DNA of 55,300 nucleotides from Candidatus Rifleibacteriota bacterium. GTDB lineage: Bacteria; Riflebacteria; Ozemobacteria; Ozemobacterales; Ozemobacteraceae. A program made the position numbers and the translations under genes. This document shows positions 26,884 to 35,652 of this stretch, in pieces. Within the stretch, counting starts at the first letter, position 1. Every line of letters starts with the position of its first letter. A model generated the notes under the pieces. That model was not told the origin of the DNA. It made no database searches and saw only the letters and a program-made list of their open reading frames with translations. The DNA lies in NCBI GenBank assembly GCA_029565415.1, contig JAKQOH010000101.1, positions 1-55,300 on the forward strand, written 5' to 3'.

Positions 26884-26912
26884 TTGTGGGGATCGGGTTT
26901 TTCATGTACAAT
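26884..26912 (+). promoter_or_regulatory. Candidate promoter of the cyclase gene
   Basis: TTGTGG, a 17-base spacer and TACAAT, about 40 bases before the ATG at 26954. Confidence 0.6.
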
Positions 26913-26953
26913 CGCCGGGAAACATTCTCCGACTGACTTCGAAGGTGTCCGGC

Positions 26954-28612
26954 ATGTCGCGCCCCGCACTCACGCTTCTGCTCCTGACGCTTCCGGTTTC
27001 CGCACGGGCGGCCGGCAACGTCGAGTTCGTGCTGCCCGCGACGCCCCTTCCCTGGACCCTGCTCACGTTCGTGACGGCGGCGCTGTTCCTGGCGGCGGGG
27101 GCTCTCGTTCTCGTGCTGCGGTTCGTCTTCGGCGACCGGCGCGTCCGGCTCCGGGACGAGTCGCGGCAGCAGCTCGAAAAGGCGTATGCCGACCGGCTGC
27201 GCGATGAGTATCAGAAGAAGAACGAGGAGCTGAAAACCCGCCTCCAGCAGGTGCGACGCCAGGCCTCGATGCTGTTCGCCAAGGTGAAGAACCTCACCAC
27301 GACCCTGGATCCGTCGAAAGTGTTCGACGCCATCACCGAGATGCTCGTCCAGGAAGTCGGCGTGGCACGATACATCCTGTTCCTCCACGACCGCGGCAGG
27401 AACGAGCTGTATCCGTTCCGCTGGGCCGGCTACAAGGACGAGATCCGGGAGCTGCTCACCCTGCCCGCCGACCGGCAGGAGCACTTCGTCACCTGGGCAT
27501 TCGGCCGCCGCCAACTGGTCTACCGCACGGCGGCGCTCGACGATCCGGAAACGCGCGGCCTCGTCGACCGTAATCCGCTTCCCGACACGATCATCGCGCT
27601 GCCGATCAACGTCCCCGGCGAATCATTCGGGGTCGTACATATCGAATCGTTCGAGGACGGCCGCCAGGAGGTCGATGAAGCGGACCTGCGGTTCATGTCG
27701 TCGCTCGGCTCGTTCATGGGCATGGCGCTCGCGAACGCGAACGTGTTTCTCCAGACCCGCGCCGAACTCACCTCGACGAAGCAGCTCAGCGAGCGCGAAA
27801 TCGCCGAGAAGAGGAAGCTGAAGGAGATGTTCTCGAAATACACCTCGTCGGAGCTGGTCGACACCCTGCTCGCGAACCCCGGCTCGCTGCACCTGGGGGG
27901 CATCGAGAAGAACGCGACGATCCTGTTCTCGGACATCGCCGGCTTCACCGCCTTCAGCGCCGGCCTGACGCCGGCCCAGGTCGTCGCCTCGATGAACGAG
28001 TATCTCTCGGCGATGACGGATGTCGTGCTCGAACACAACGGCGAGATCGACAAGTTCATCGGAGACGCGGTCATGGCGCGGTTCGGGGTGCTCGGCGACC
28101 TCCCTTCGTCGGGACTGGCCGCCATCCATGCGGCGCAGGGCATGCTCGACCGGCTGCGGCTGCTCCAGGCCCGGTGGGCCCAGCAGGGCCGCGAGTGTTT
28201 CAAAATCCGCATCGGGATCGCGACAGGGCCGGTGCTGGCCGGCAACATCGGCTCGGAACGTCGCCAGGAGTTCACGGTCATGGGCTCGACCGTCAACCTG
28301 GCATCACGGCTCGAGGCGCTGAACAAGGAGTTCAAGACCACGGTCCTCGTCGACGAGAACACCTTCGCCCAGGTCGCGAAAGAGGTCCGGGCGATCCCAC
28401 ACGAGAACGTCCAGATCCGCGGCCTGGAAGGCAGGCTGCGCGTGTACGAGATCCAGGGCCTGATCCAGGCGGGGAAACCGGCCATCCCGGGCACCGTGAG
28501 CATGCGCGACCGCCTCGCCCCGACCCCCGCCGAACCCGCTTCCGCACCGCAGGAAGCACCGCCCGAGACTGGAGGAACCGATGAACCGTCCCGACCGGCT
28601 GATCCTGTTTGA
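26954..28612 (+). CDS. Membrane GAF-domain class III adenylate/guanylate cyclase
   Basis: A 552-residue predicted cyclic-nucleotide synthase. It has a signal/TM segment, a second TM (near residues 30-55), a short coiled coil, a GAF sensor domain (about 115-265) and a class III cyclase domain (about 316-500). Both metal Asp residues are present (LFSDIAGFT and FIGDAVMARFG), as is the Lys in EIDKFIGD, and the Asn/Arg transition-state pair (VNLASRLE). The residue before TVN, often Asp, is Ser (VMGSTVN), so base specificity cannot be told. A Pro/Ala-rich tail closes it. GAAGGTG lies just before the ATG. The 3' end overlaps the HAD gene by 32 bases. Confidence 0.88.
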   Translation: MSRPALTLLLLTLPVSARAAGNVEFVLPATPLPWTLLTFVTAALFLAAGALVLVLRFVFGDRRVRLRDESRQQLEKAYADRLRDEYQKKNEELKTRLQQVRRQASMLFAKVKNLTTTLDPSKVFDAITEMLVQEVGVARYILFLHDRGRNELYPFRWAGYKDEIRELLTLPADRQEHFVTWAFGRRQLVYRTAALDDPETRGLVDRNPLPDTIIALPINVPGESFGVVHIESFEDGRQEVDEADLRFMSSLGSFMGMALANANVFLQTRAELTSTKQLSEREIAEKRKLKEMFSKYTSSELVDTLLANPGSLHLGGIEKNATILFSDIAGFTAFSAGLTPAQVVASMNEYLSAMTDVVLEHNGEIDKFIGDAVMARFGVLGDLPSSGLAAIHAAQGMLDRLRLLQARWAQQGRECFKIRIGIATGPVLAGNIGSERRQEFTVMGSTVNLASRLEALNKEFKTTVLVDENTFAQVAKEVRAIPHENVQIRGLEGRLRVYEIQGLIQAGKPAIPGTVSMRDRLAPTPAEPASAPQEAPPETGGTDEPSRPADPV

Positions 28613-29273
28613 TATCGACGGAACGCTGCTTTCGGCCGACCGCAGCGGGTATCACGCCATCGAGCGTTCGATGGTCGAGGTGTTCGGCGCCGAGCGCGGC
28701 CTCGAAGGAATCCGGCTCGACGGCAACACGGATCTCAACGCGATCCGGCAGGTGTGCGAGCGGGATGGCCGCCCCTTCCCCGCCCCCGACGCGCTCTCGA
28801 AGTTCAAGGATCATTACGCCGCGATCCTGCGCCGGGAAATCGCGAACAGGGGCCACCTGAAGCCCGGCGTCGAAGTGCTTCTGCGGGCCCTCGCCGATTC
28901 GGGCCGCGCCTGTCTGGGGCTGGTGACGGGCAACATCCGGGAAGGCGCCCGCATCAAGCTGGAGCGGTTCGGCATCGACGGGTATTTTCCCTTCGGGGCC
29001 TTCGGCTGCGAACACGCGGCCCGGGCGGATCTGGTCGGCCTGGCGATGCGCCGGGCCGCCGAACGGACCGGCAGTGCCTTCCGGCCCGGCCACGTCACGG
29101 TGGTCGGCGACACGATCCACGACGTGGCTTCGTGCAGGCCCTGGGGTGTCCGGAGCCTGGCCGTCGCGACGGGATCGGCTTCCCGGCAGGAGCTGGAAAC
29201 CGCCGGAGCGACGTGGGCCCTCGAGAATCTGGCCGATCTGAAAACCGTGCTGGAACTGCTTCTCGACGCATGA
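28581..29273 (+). CDS. HAD-superfamily phosphatase (phosphoglycolate phosphatase-like)
   Basis: A 230-residue HAD hydrolase. Motif I LFDIDGTLL with nucleophile Asp and acid/base Asp, a helical cap domain (residues ~20-90), motif II VTGN, a Lys/Arg in motif III (ARIKLERFG) and motif IV VVGDTIHDVA. It should cleave a phosphate monoester in the cytoplasm; the substrate is not predictable. GGAGG precedes the ATG, which lies inside the end of the cyclase gene. The stop overlaps the following methyltransferase start (ATGA). Confidence 0.9.
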   Translation: MNRPDRLILFDIDGTLLSADRSGYHAIERSMVEVFGAERGLEGIRLDGNTDLNAIRQVCERDGRPFPAPDALSKFKDHYAAILRREIANRGHLKPGVEVLLRALADSGRACLGLVTGNIREGARIKLERFGIDGYFPFGAFGCEHAARADLVGLAMRRAAERTGSAFRPGHVTVVGDTIHDVASCRPWGVRSLAVATGSASRQELETAGATWALENLADLKTVLELLLDA

Positions 29274-29863
29274 GCCCCGACCGGGAGACGATCGCCTTCT
29301 ACGACGGCAACGCCGCGACGTATGCCGACGCATCCTGGAGTCAGGATCTGACGTTCCTGCTGGATCCCTTCTGCGCGCGACTGAAGCCGGGCTGCCGCGT
29401 GCTCGACCTCGGTTCGGGAGCGGGCCGCGACACCGAAGCGTTGTCTCGGCGCGGCTTCGCCTGCATCGCCCTCGACGCCTCGGCCGGGCTGCTCGGAGCT
29501 CACCGCGCCCGGGGAGGCCGGCTCCTGGTGCAGGGCGCATTCGAGCATCTCCCGTTCCGGCCCCGCAGCTTCGGGGGTGTCTGGGCGTGCGCCTCTCTCC
29601 TCCATGCGCCGGCCGCCCGGCTGACAGGTATATTGAATGATATATCTCTTTTATTATCCAGCGAAGGTATCCTTGCCGTCTCCCTGAAAGCGGGATCGGG
29701 CGAGAGCCGGGACGCCGAAGGCCGCCGCTGGACCTTTTTCGACACCGCCGGGGCGCGCCGGGCGCTCGAAACCGCCGGGTTCCGACTTCTCGAGGAGCTC
29801 CACAACGCCGACGCCGCGGGCCGCCCCGTGGAATGGATCAGCTTCCTCGCGACACCCGGCTGA
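29270..29863 (+). CDS. Class I SAM-dependent methyltransferase
   Basis: A 197-residue Rossmann-fold methyltransferase. Motif I is VLDLGSGAGRDT, the acidic residue after strand 2 appears in CIALDASAGLL, and motif IV-like HLPFRPRSFGGVWA is followed by a gate helix. The substrate is unknown. It begins in ATGA overlap with the HAD gene. The codons for about residues 119-131 (GILNDISLLLSS) flip to AT-ending choices (29624-29660), one of the clearest AT islands. Confidence 0.85.
   Translation: MSPDRETIAFYDGNAATYADASWSQDLTFLLDPFCARLKPGCRVLDLGSGAGRDTEALSRRGFACIALDASAGLLGAHRARGGRLLVQGAFEHLPFRPRSFGGVWACASLLHAPAARLTGILNDISLLLSSEGILAVSLKAGSGESRDAEGRRWTFFDTAGARRALETAGFRLLEELHNADAAGRPVEWISFLATPG
29624..29660. 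other. AT-rich island in the methyltransferase gene
   Basis: 37 bases with about 9 G/C. Codons include ATA, AAT, GAT, TCT, CTT, TTA, TTA in a gene that otherwise uses G/C-ending codons. Confidence 0.8.
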
Positions 29864-29895
29864 CACCCGCCTCATCCTCGGGATCGCCATCCCGG

Positions 29896-29925
29896 TCGAC
29901 AGGAATGCCGGAAATCGGGTAAAGT
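29896..29925 (+). promoter_or_regulatory. Candidate promoter of the coiled-coil/radical SAM locus
   Basis: TCGACA, an 18-base spacer and TAAAGT, about 40 bases before the GTG at 29967. The 103-base gap 29864-29966 holds nothing else evident. Confidence 0.5.
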
Positions 29926-29966
29926 GCGTCCAGGCGAAAGACATCAGCCGGAGGATCGAAGAGAGC

Positions 29967-31256
29967 GTGGAACACTATTCGTCGACGGATATCGTCCGGG
30001 CCGCGCGGGAACTGTCGCAGGCCACCCATGCCGAAATGGCGGAGCTTTGCCGCCTGCGCGAGGAACAGGCGACATGCCTGAACGAGACGACGCGCCAGCG
30101 GGACGAGGAGGGGCTCCGACTCACGATGGATCTCCTTCCCGGGCTGACCCGGGAGGCGCTGGAGCGGGCCGTCCGGCTGACCGGCTGCGTCGGCCTCACC
30201 CAGAACGACCTGATCGCCGCGCGAGAGGAGGATCGGCAGGCGCGCACCGCCGAACTGGCCGACCTCGAGGCCGATCCCCGGCTTGGCCGGGCCGATCACC
30301 TCATCGGGGATCTCACGATCCAGCGGGAAGGGATCGAACGGCAGGCAGCCCCGTTCCGGGAAGTCGCAGCCCGGGCGAAGCATCCCCGGCTGAACAGGCT
30401 GATCGAGCTGGGATACGATACGACATCATATAATATACCGTTCTGGCACCTGGAGTTCTACGACGACTGGAAGGAAGGCGACGAGATCCTCGAACGGTTC
30501 GCCGACTGCGAGAGATTCACCCAGGTGCGTGAGCGGGTGCTCCAGGCGTGGCGGAAGATCGAGGAGGCTGATGCCGCGATCGCCGGGCTCGACCGGCAGA
30601 TCGGGGAATACACGGAGCTCAAGAACCAGGCGGCCGGTCTGCGCGAGTATCTCGACCGCCTCGACGAGGCTCACCTCGAACGCGCCCACGAGTATCTCCG
30701 CCTCTATCTGCTCGAAGGCGAGATGACCCGGATCGGCCCGTCTCTCGAAGCCGAGCCCGCCCTCTCGGCTTCATTCAAGAGGCTGCGCGGGCTTGCCGCA
30801 AAGGTCACGTATCTGGAACAGCTCGATGAGCAGCTCGGCATCGAGATCGCCCAGCTCGAACACCTGCGCGGGAAGGCGGATCACGATGCCGACAAGTGGC
30901 AGCGGCCGAAGCGCGCCTCCGAAACCCTCGAACAGACCGATTACGACCGCCGGTATGTTGCCCCCCGCGAGAAGATGCTCCGGCGGCGCGAACGGTATGC
31001 CCGCATGGGCGGGGCCCTGCGCTCCTACGGCGATTACGGCCGCGTGAGCTACGCGGGCAACATCCTCTGGTGGGACGTATTCACCGACGGCCGGTTCGAC
31101 GGGGATTTCATCCCGGAAGTGCGCGAGTTCCGGCTCGACCATCCCGAGTATCACGGCCCCCACGGCCTCGACGGCGATGGGGATGCGGCGGCGGCGGAAG
31201 CCTCCCTGCTCCACGGCGGCGGCGGTGCGGCCGGCGGGTATCTCGACGCCTCCTGA
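29967..31256 (+). CDS. Unknown coiled-coil protein heading the radical SAM locus
   Basis: A 429-residue soluble protein, mostly helical, with Glu/Arg/Leu heptad-like stretches (residues ~1-60, 185-330). The C-terminal ~100 residues change character: DRRYVAPREKMLRRRERYAR, then a Trp/Tyr/Gly-rich part (SYAGNILWWDVFTDGRFDG) and a final Gly/Ala/His-rich tail (LLHGGGGAAGGYLDAS). No signal peptide. I do not recognise the family. It starts at GTG and is four bases upstream of the glycosyltransferase gene, so it is part of the same unit. The tail resembles a flexible or modifiable end, but there is no direct evidence for that. Confidence 0.7.
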   Translation: MEHYSSTDIVRAARELSQATHAEMAELCRLREEQATCLNETTRQRDEEGLRLTMDLLPGLTREALERAVRLTGCVGLTQNDLIAAREEDRQARTAELADLEADPRLGRADHLIGDLTIQREGIERQAAPFREVAARAKHPRLNRLIELGYDTTSYNIPFWHLEFYDDWKEGDEILERFADCERFTQVRERVLQAWRKIEEADAAIAGLDRQIGEYTELKNQAAGLREYLDRLDEAHLERAHEYLRLYLLEGEMTRIGPSLEAEPALSASFKRLRGLAAKVTYLEQLDEQLGIEIAQLEHLRGKADHDADKWQRPKRASETLEQTDYDRRYVAPREKMLRRRERYARMGGALRSYGDYGRVSYAGNILWWDVFTDGRFDGDFIPEVREFRLDHPEYHGPHGLDGDGDAAAAEASLLHGGGGAAGGYLDAS

Positions 31257-31260
31257 CCCG

Positions 31261-32904
31261 ATGGGACAGACACTGCGCATCGTCAACTACGCCGTCAACG
31301 GCGCCGGGGTCGGACATCTCACCCGGCTGACCGCGATCTCCCGCTGGCTGCGGCGGTATGCGCGTGCCCTCGAAATAAAGCTTGAGATATGGTTTCTGAC
31401 CTCGTCCGAGGCGGATGCCCTCCTGTTTCATGAGCGGTTTGCCTCGTTCAAGCTCCCGTCGAAGACGCTGGTCGGCGAAACCGAGATCGACAAGACCGCC
31501 TACCTGGCCCTCGCCAAGCAGTGGGTCTGGCACTCGCTCGGCCTGCTGCGCCCCGACCTGTTCGTCGTCGACTCGTTCCCGCGCGGCAGTTTCGGGGAGC
31601 TGCTGCCGGCCCTCGATCTGTGCCGGAAGCGCGCCTTCGTCTTCAGGCCGATGAAAGCCTCGTTCGCGGGGCGCCCCGAGTTCCAGGCGATGCTGCCGCT
31701 GTACGACCGCATCCTCGTGCCCGAGACGGATGCCCCCGTCCCGGTTCCCGAGACGGTCCGGAACCGCCTCAGCCACGTCGGCCCCATCCTGTCGCGCGAG
31801 CCGGTCGAACTGCTTCCACGGGAAGCGGCCCGCCGGGATCTCGGTATATCTAATGATTGTATTGCTATCTATATTTCCGCCGGCGGCGGAGGGGATCCGA
31901 CCGCCGTCAACCGGCTCGAGGAGACGATCGCCGCCCTCGCGGACGATCCCTCGCTGCATCTCGTCGTCGGCGCCGGGCCGCTATACCGGGGCCGGCAGAT
32001 TTCCGGCGAGCGGATCACCTGGCTGTCCGGCCTGGGCGCGGCCGAACGGATGGCCGGCCTCGACCTGGCCGTCTGCGCGGCCGGGTACAACACGTTCGGG
32101 GAGCTGATGCAGGCCGGGATTCCGGCCATCTTCCAGCCGCAGGAGAAGATCGCCGACGAGCAGGAGGCGCGGGCGCAGCGGGCCGTCGATGCGGGAGCCG
32201 CACGGTTCCTGCCGCCCGGAGCCGTATCGGAACATCTGCCGAAGCTGATCGATGCCTGGCGGGATCCGGCCGCCCGCAAACGGGCTTCGGAAGCCGCCCG
32301 GGGACTGATCCCGCAAAACGGGGCCCGGCGCGCCGCCGCCGAACTGCTCCGGCTGCTCGTCGCCGATGCGCGCGTCGACGAGGCCGAGGCCCTCGTCGGG
32401 GACGAGCTGATCCGGGCCGCAACCGAACGGAACCTGCCCGAAGCCCTCTTCATCGACACCGCTCAGGCCCTCATTCCTCCACGATCCCAGGATGCCTCCG
32501 GCCCCGTCGCCGACCCGGCTGAAGCCGGCGCGGCAGCCGTCCGGCTGGTCTCGGAGATCGCCGCGCGGGACGTTCCGGTCGAAACGGCCCTTCGAGCCAT
32601 CCTCTTCCTGGCCCGCCGCCTCGGCACGGCAACCATCGAATGCCGGACGGATGCGGCACGCCGGCTGCTCGATGCAGCCGAGCCGTTCCATGACTGGCCG
32701 GGTATCCTGGCGCTGCTCCGGACGTTCGGCAACGAGCGCACCGACACCGCCGGCTTCATCTCAGAGCTGTGCCGGTACCTCGAACTCCTCCACCGCCACG
32801 GCGAGGATCCCTATCGGGGTATCGCCCGGCTTGCCGCCGCGTCCGCCGCCGCCGACGGCTCGAACACCGGCCTGCTCGAGGCGGCCATGCGGAGGTTCGC
32901 ATGA
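31261..32904 (+). CDS. GT-B (MurG-like) glycosyltransferase with helical C-terminal extension
   Basis: A 547-residue protein. Residues ~1-350 look like a GT-B fold: NYAVNGAGVGHLTRLTAIS at the N terminus with the nucleotide-sugar GHLTR turn, and the donor-binding region AAGYNTFGELMQAGIPAIFQ as in MurG-like enzymes. Residues ~360-547 form an extra Ala/Arg-rich helical domain with no recognisable motif. It probably transfers a sugar in the cytoplasm; donor and acceptor are unknown. ATG 31261 follows the previous stop by four bases; the stop overlaps the first radical SAM start (ATGA). The stretch for GISNDCIAIYI (31845-31876) is an AT island. Confidence 0.85.
   Translation: MGQTLRIVNYAVNGAGVGHLTRLTAISRWLRRYARALEIKLEIWFLTSSEADALLFHERFASFKLPSKTLVGETEIDKTAYLALAKQWVWHSLGLLRPDLFVVDSFPRGSFGELLPALDLCRKRAFVFRPMKASFAGRPEFQAMLPLYDRILVPETDAPVPVPETVRNRLSHVGPILSREPVELLPREAARRDLGISNDCIAIYISAGGGGDPTAVNRLEETIAALADDPSLHLVVGAGPLYRGRQISGERITWLSGLGAAERMAGLDLAVCAAGYNTFGELMQAGIPAIFQPQEKIADEQEARAQRAVDAGAARFLPPGAVSEHLPKLIDAWRDPAARKRASEAARGLIPQNGARRAAAELLRLLVADARVDEAEALVGDELIRAATERNLPEALFIDTAQALIPPRSQDASGPVADPAEAGAAAVRLVSEIAARDVPVETALRAILFLARRLGTATIECRTDAARRLLDAAEPFHDWPGILALLRTFGNERTDTAGFISELCRYLELLHRHGEDPYRGIARLAAASAAADGSNTGLLEAAMRRFA
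31845..31876. other. AT-rich island in the glycosyltransferase gene
   Basis: 32 bases with six G/C: codons ATA TCT AAT GAT TGT ATT GCT ATC TAT ATT, flanked directly by GC-rich codons. Confidence 0.8.
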
Positions 32905-33902
32905 ATCCCGGGCCGGAAACCCTGCATCTCGACATCACCAACGGCTGCAACACCTCCTGCGTGACCTGCTGGGACCACTCGCCCCTCCTGACCACGCCGC
33001 GCGATCCCGCCTGGAAAAGCCGTCAGGCCGATCCCGAAGGCCTGGTGCGAATCGTGTCGGAGGCCGCCGCCCTCGGCTGCCTGCGCAACGTGATCGTGTC
33101 GGGCATGGGGGATCCGCTCACCCACCCGCGGGCGTTGTATCTGCTGTCCGAGCTGAAAGCCCTGCATCTGCGGGTGACACTCATCTCGAACATGCTCGCC
33201 CCGTCGGCGGCAGAACTCCCCCCGTCCTTTGCTGACACGATCCTCGTCGGCATCCACGCCGCCGACGCCGACGGGTATCGGGCCTTCCATCCCTCGGGCC
33301 CGGAAAACGGCTGGGAAACCCTCATGAACCGGCTTTCCGCCCGACGACGGGACGGCTGCCACGACCGCCATGTGCAGGTGATCTGCGCCCTGAACGCTCC
33401 GCAGCTCGTGCCGATGATCGAACTGGCCGACACCTTCCGGGCCGAACGCGTCAATTTCAAACTGGCAAGCCTGGCCCGGGAAACCGAGGCGGTCCGGATC
33501 ACCGACGAGCAGCGCCGCCGCCTCCTCGCCGAGTGGATCCCCGCTGCGGCCGAACGCGCCGATCGCCTCTGCGTGCGACACAATCTGGCAACCCTCCGCG
33601 CCCAGGTCGAAGCGGGCGGGGCCGCAACGGCGCCGATCGCCTCGGTCGGCTGTCACATGGGCGATCGGTATGCCCGCATCGCCGTTGACGGCACCGTCTA
33701 CTACTGCTGCAACACCGAAACGGCCATCGGCCGTCTCTCCGACGGGCAGGGGTTTTCGGAGCTGTGGCGCGGTCAGGACTGGAACGGCATGCGCGCCCGG
33801 CTCGCCCGGGGCGAGTATTTTCCCGGCTGCGCCCGGTGCGGCAAGTTCGAACAGAACGCGAAGATCGCGGTGAAGCTGCGCGCCGCCGGAGCAAGCCGGT
33901 GA
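32901..33902 (+). CDS. Radical SAM protein 1 with SPASM-like C-terminus
   Basis: A 333-residue radical SAM enzyme. The cluster-binding motif is C16-NTS-C20-VT-C23, followed by a (beta/alpha) core with SGMGDPLTHPR in the place of the GGEP motif. The C-terminal part has a Cys-x17-Cys pair (GCHMGD…TVYYCCN) and a late CARC, as in SPASM/twitch auxiliary-cluster domains. Such enzymes modify peptides or small molecules through a 5'-deoxyadenosyl radical. It overlaps both neighbours (ATGA before, GTGA after). Confidence 0.9.
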   Translation: MNPGPETLHLDITNGCNTSCVTCWDHSPLLTTPRDPAWKSRQADPEGLVRIVSEAAALGCLRNVIVSGMGDPLTHPRALYLLSELKALHLRVTLISNMLAPSAAELPPSFADTILVGIHAADADGYRAFHPSGPENGWETLMNRLSARRRDGCHDRHVQVICALNAPQLVPMIELADTFRAERVNFKLASLARETEAVRITDEQRRRLLAEWIPAAAERADRLCVRHNLATLRAQVEAGGAATAPIASVGCHMGDRYARIAVDGTVYYCCNTETAIGRLSDGQGFSELWRGQDWNGMRARLARGEYFPGCARCGKFEQNAKIAVKLRAAGASR

Positions 33903-34756
33903 GACACCCGACGATCGAGTGGCAGGTCATCGGCTCGTGCAATTATTCCTGTAGCTATTGTATTCAGAGCCCCGCTCACCGGAAGGGGATGCCCGACGCG
34001 GCCGCGATCGATGCATTCCTCGGCTTTTTCGGCCGTCTGCCGGAAGCCTTCGAGATCAAGATGAGCGGCGGAGAGCCGTTCACCCACCCCGCCTTCCTCG
34101 ATGGAATCGTCGACCGGCTGATGTCGGAAACGCCCCACCGCGTCTCGGTGCTGACCAACCTGTCGGCGCCGCGCGAACGGCTCGAGCGGTTCGTCCGGCT
34201 GACCCGGGGAAGGCTGAACGTCGTTTCGGCTTCGCTCCATCTCGAGAGCGTCACGGCGGAGCAATTTATAGAGCATGCATTATATTTCAAGCACATTCTT
34301 TCTCCCGACGTCCGGTTCGTCATCAATTCGGTGCTCGTTCCCGGGCGCCTCGAGCGGATCGCGCAGGCGGCGGATCGGGTGCGGGCAGCCGGCCTGAGGT
34401 TCTTTCCCCAGTTGATGAAGACGAAAACGGGCCTGGCGAGGTATACGGATGCCGAGCGACCGCTGCTGGAACGCCTTCTCGGTGACGCCCCCGGCCCGCG
34501 ACGCGCGAATCTCGCCCCGAGTTATCGCGGCAGGCGGTGTCATGCCGGCGTCGCGTATTTCGTCGTGTCCCAGAACGGCGACGTCTGGAGCTGTCGCACG
34601 GCGAAACGGCACGGCGAGGGGAAGCTCGGCAACGTCCTGGCGGGCAACGTCCGGCCGGCCGGCCAGCCCCGGATCTGCCCGTGGGATATCTGCCCCTGCA
34701 CGGTGCCGGCAAATCGCGGCATGATCGAGGGGATCGGGGAGGACAACGCGGAATGA
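33899..34756 (+). CDS. Radical SAM protein 2
   Basis: A 285-residue radical SAM protein starting at GTG in GTGA overlap with the previous stop. Cluster motif C14-NYS-C18-SY-C21, then KMSGGEPFTHP with the classical GGEP. The C-terminus carries Cys-x17-Cys and then Cys-x4-Cys-x-Cys, closing with CTVPANRGM. These spacings are the same in radical SAM protein 3, so the two are close paralogues. Two AT islands (33940-33966 covering the cluster motif, and 34262-34302) lie in it. Confidence 0.9.
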   Translation: MRHPTIEWQVIGSCNYSCSYCIQSPAHRKGMPDAAAIDAFLGFFGRLPEAFEIKMSGGEPFTHPAFLDGIVDRLMSETPHRVSVLTNLSAPRERLERFVRLTRGRLNVVSASLHLESVTAEQFIEHALYFKHILSPDVRFVINSVLVPGRLERIAQAADRVRAAGLRFFPQLMKTKTGLARYTDAERPLLERLLGDAPGPRRANLAPSYRGRRCHAGVAYFVVSQNGDVWSCRTAKRHGEGKLGNVLAGNVRPAGQPRICPWDICPCTVPANRGMIEGIGEDNAE

Positions 34757-35652
34757 ACCCGACCCCCCGGCCGGCGGAAGGGGTCGTGAGCTGGAACGTC
34801 ACGACGGCCTGCAACCTTCGCTGCTCCTACTGCACCCAGCGCCACAAGGCGGATCGGGGACGACCTCCGCGATCCGCCGCGGGATTTCTCGCGGGGTTCG
34901 CGCGGCTGGACGGCCGCTGGGAGATCAAGATGTCGGGCGGAGAGCCGTTCCTGCACCCGGATCTGGACGCGATCGCCGGCGGCATTGCCCGGCTCGGCCA
35001 CCGGGTCTCGATCGTGACGAACTTCACCGCCCCCCGCAGCCGGCTCGAGACGTTCGTCGCCGCCGCGTCAGGCCGCATCGGCATCGTGTCCTGCTCCCTC
35101 CATCTCGAACACGTGCGGGGCGAGGTGGAGCTCGCAGAGTTCATCGCCCGGGCCCTCTGGCTCTCCGGACGGCTGGCCGTTTCGGCCGATCCGGCCCTGC
35201 CGAAGCCGCATCTGTGCGTCACCTCGGTCGCAACCCGCGCCGCCCTGCCCCGTCTTCCGGCACTGGCCGGGCGGTTTGCCGACGCCGGGCTGACGTTCAA
35301 GATCCAGCCCGAGAAACAGAACCGCGACGTCATCCCCTACTCGGACGCCGAGCAAGAGCTCCTGCTGGCCCTGGGCGGCCACAACCTGACCGGGAAGATC
35401 GAGCACTCGTATCGGGGGCTTCCCTGCTGGGCCGGGGCGCGCTCGTTCATCCTCGACGATCTCGGGGGGGCCTGGCGATGCTACCCGGCCCGCCGGTTCC
35501 GCACCGAGTCGCTCGGCGACTTCACGGGGGAGCGGTTTGTCCTCGCCGACGAGCCCCGGCCCTGCCTTTACGCCCACTGCAACTGCACCGTTCCCATCGC
35601 GCGCGGTATGATGCCGCAGGGTTCCCGACACCACCAGGAGACGGAAGAATGA
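34753..35652 (+). CDS. Radical SAM protein 3, paralogue of protein 2
   Basis: A 299-residue radical SAM protein, ATGA-coupled to the gene before and after. Cluster motif C20-NLR-C24-SY-C27, then KMSGGEPFLHP. The C-terminal Cys-x17-Cys and Cys-x4-Cys-x-Cys followed by CTVPIARGM match protein 2, and the middle shares TNFTAPRSRLE against TNLSAPRERLE. The pair probably arose by tandem duplication and may act on related positions of one substrate. Confidence 0.9.
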   Translation: MNPTPRPAEGVVSWNVTTACNLRCSYCTQRHKADRGRPPRSAAGFLAGFARLDGRWEIKMSGGEPFLHPDLDAIAGGIARLGHRVSIVTNFTAPRSRLETFVAAASGRIGIVSCSLHLEHVRGEVELAEFIARALWLSGRLAVSADPALPKPHLCVTSVATRAALPRLPALAGRFADAGLTFKIQPEKQNRDVIPYSDAEQELLLALGGHNLTGKIEHSYRGLPCWAGARSFILDDLGGAWRCYPARRFRTESLGDFTGERFVLADEPRPCLYAHCNCTVPIARGMMPQGSRHHQETEE

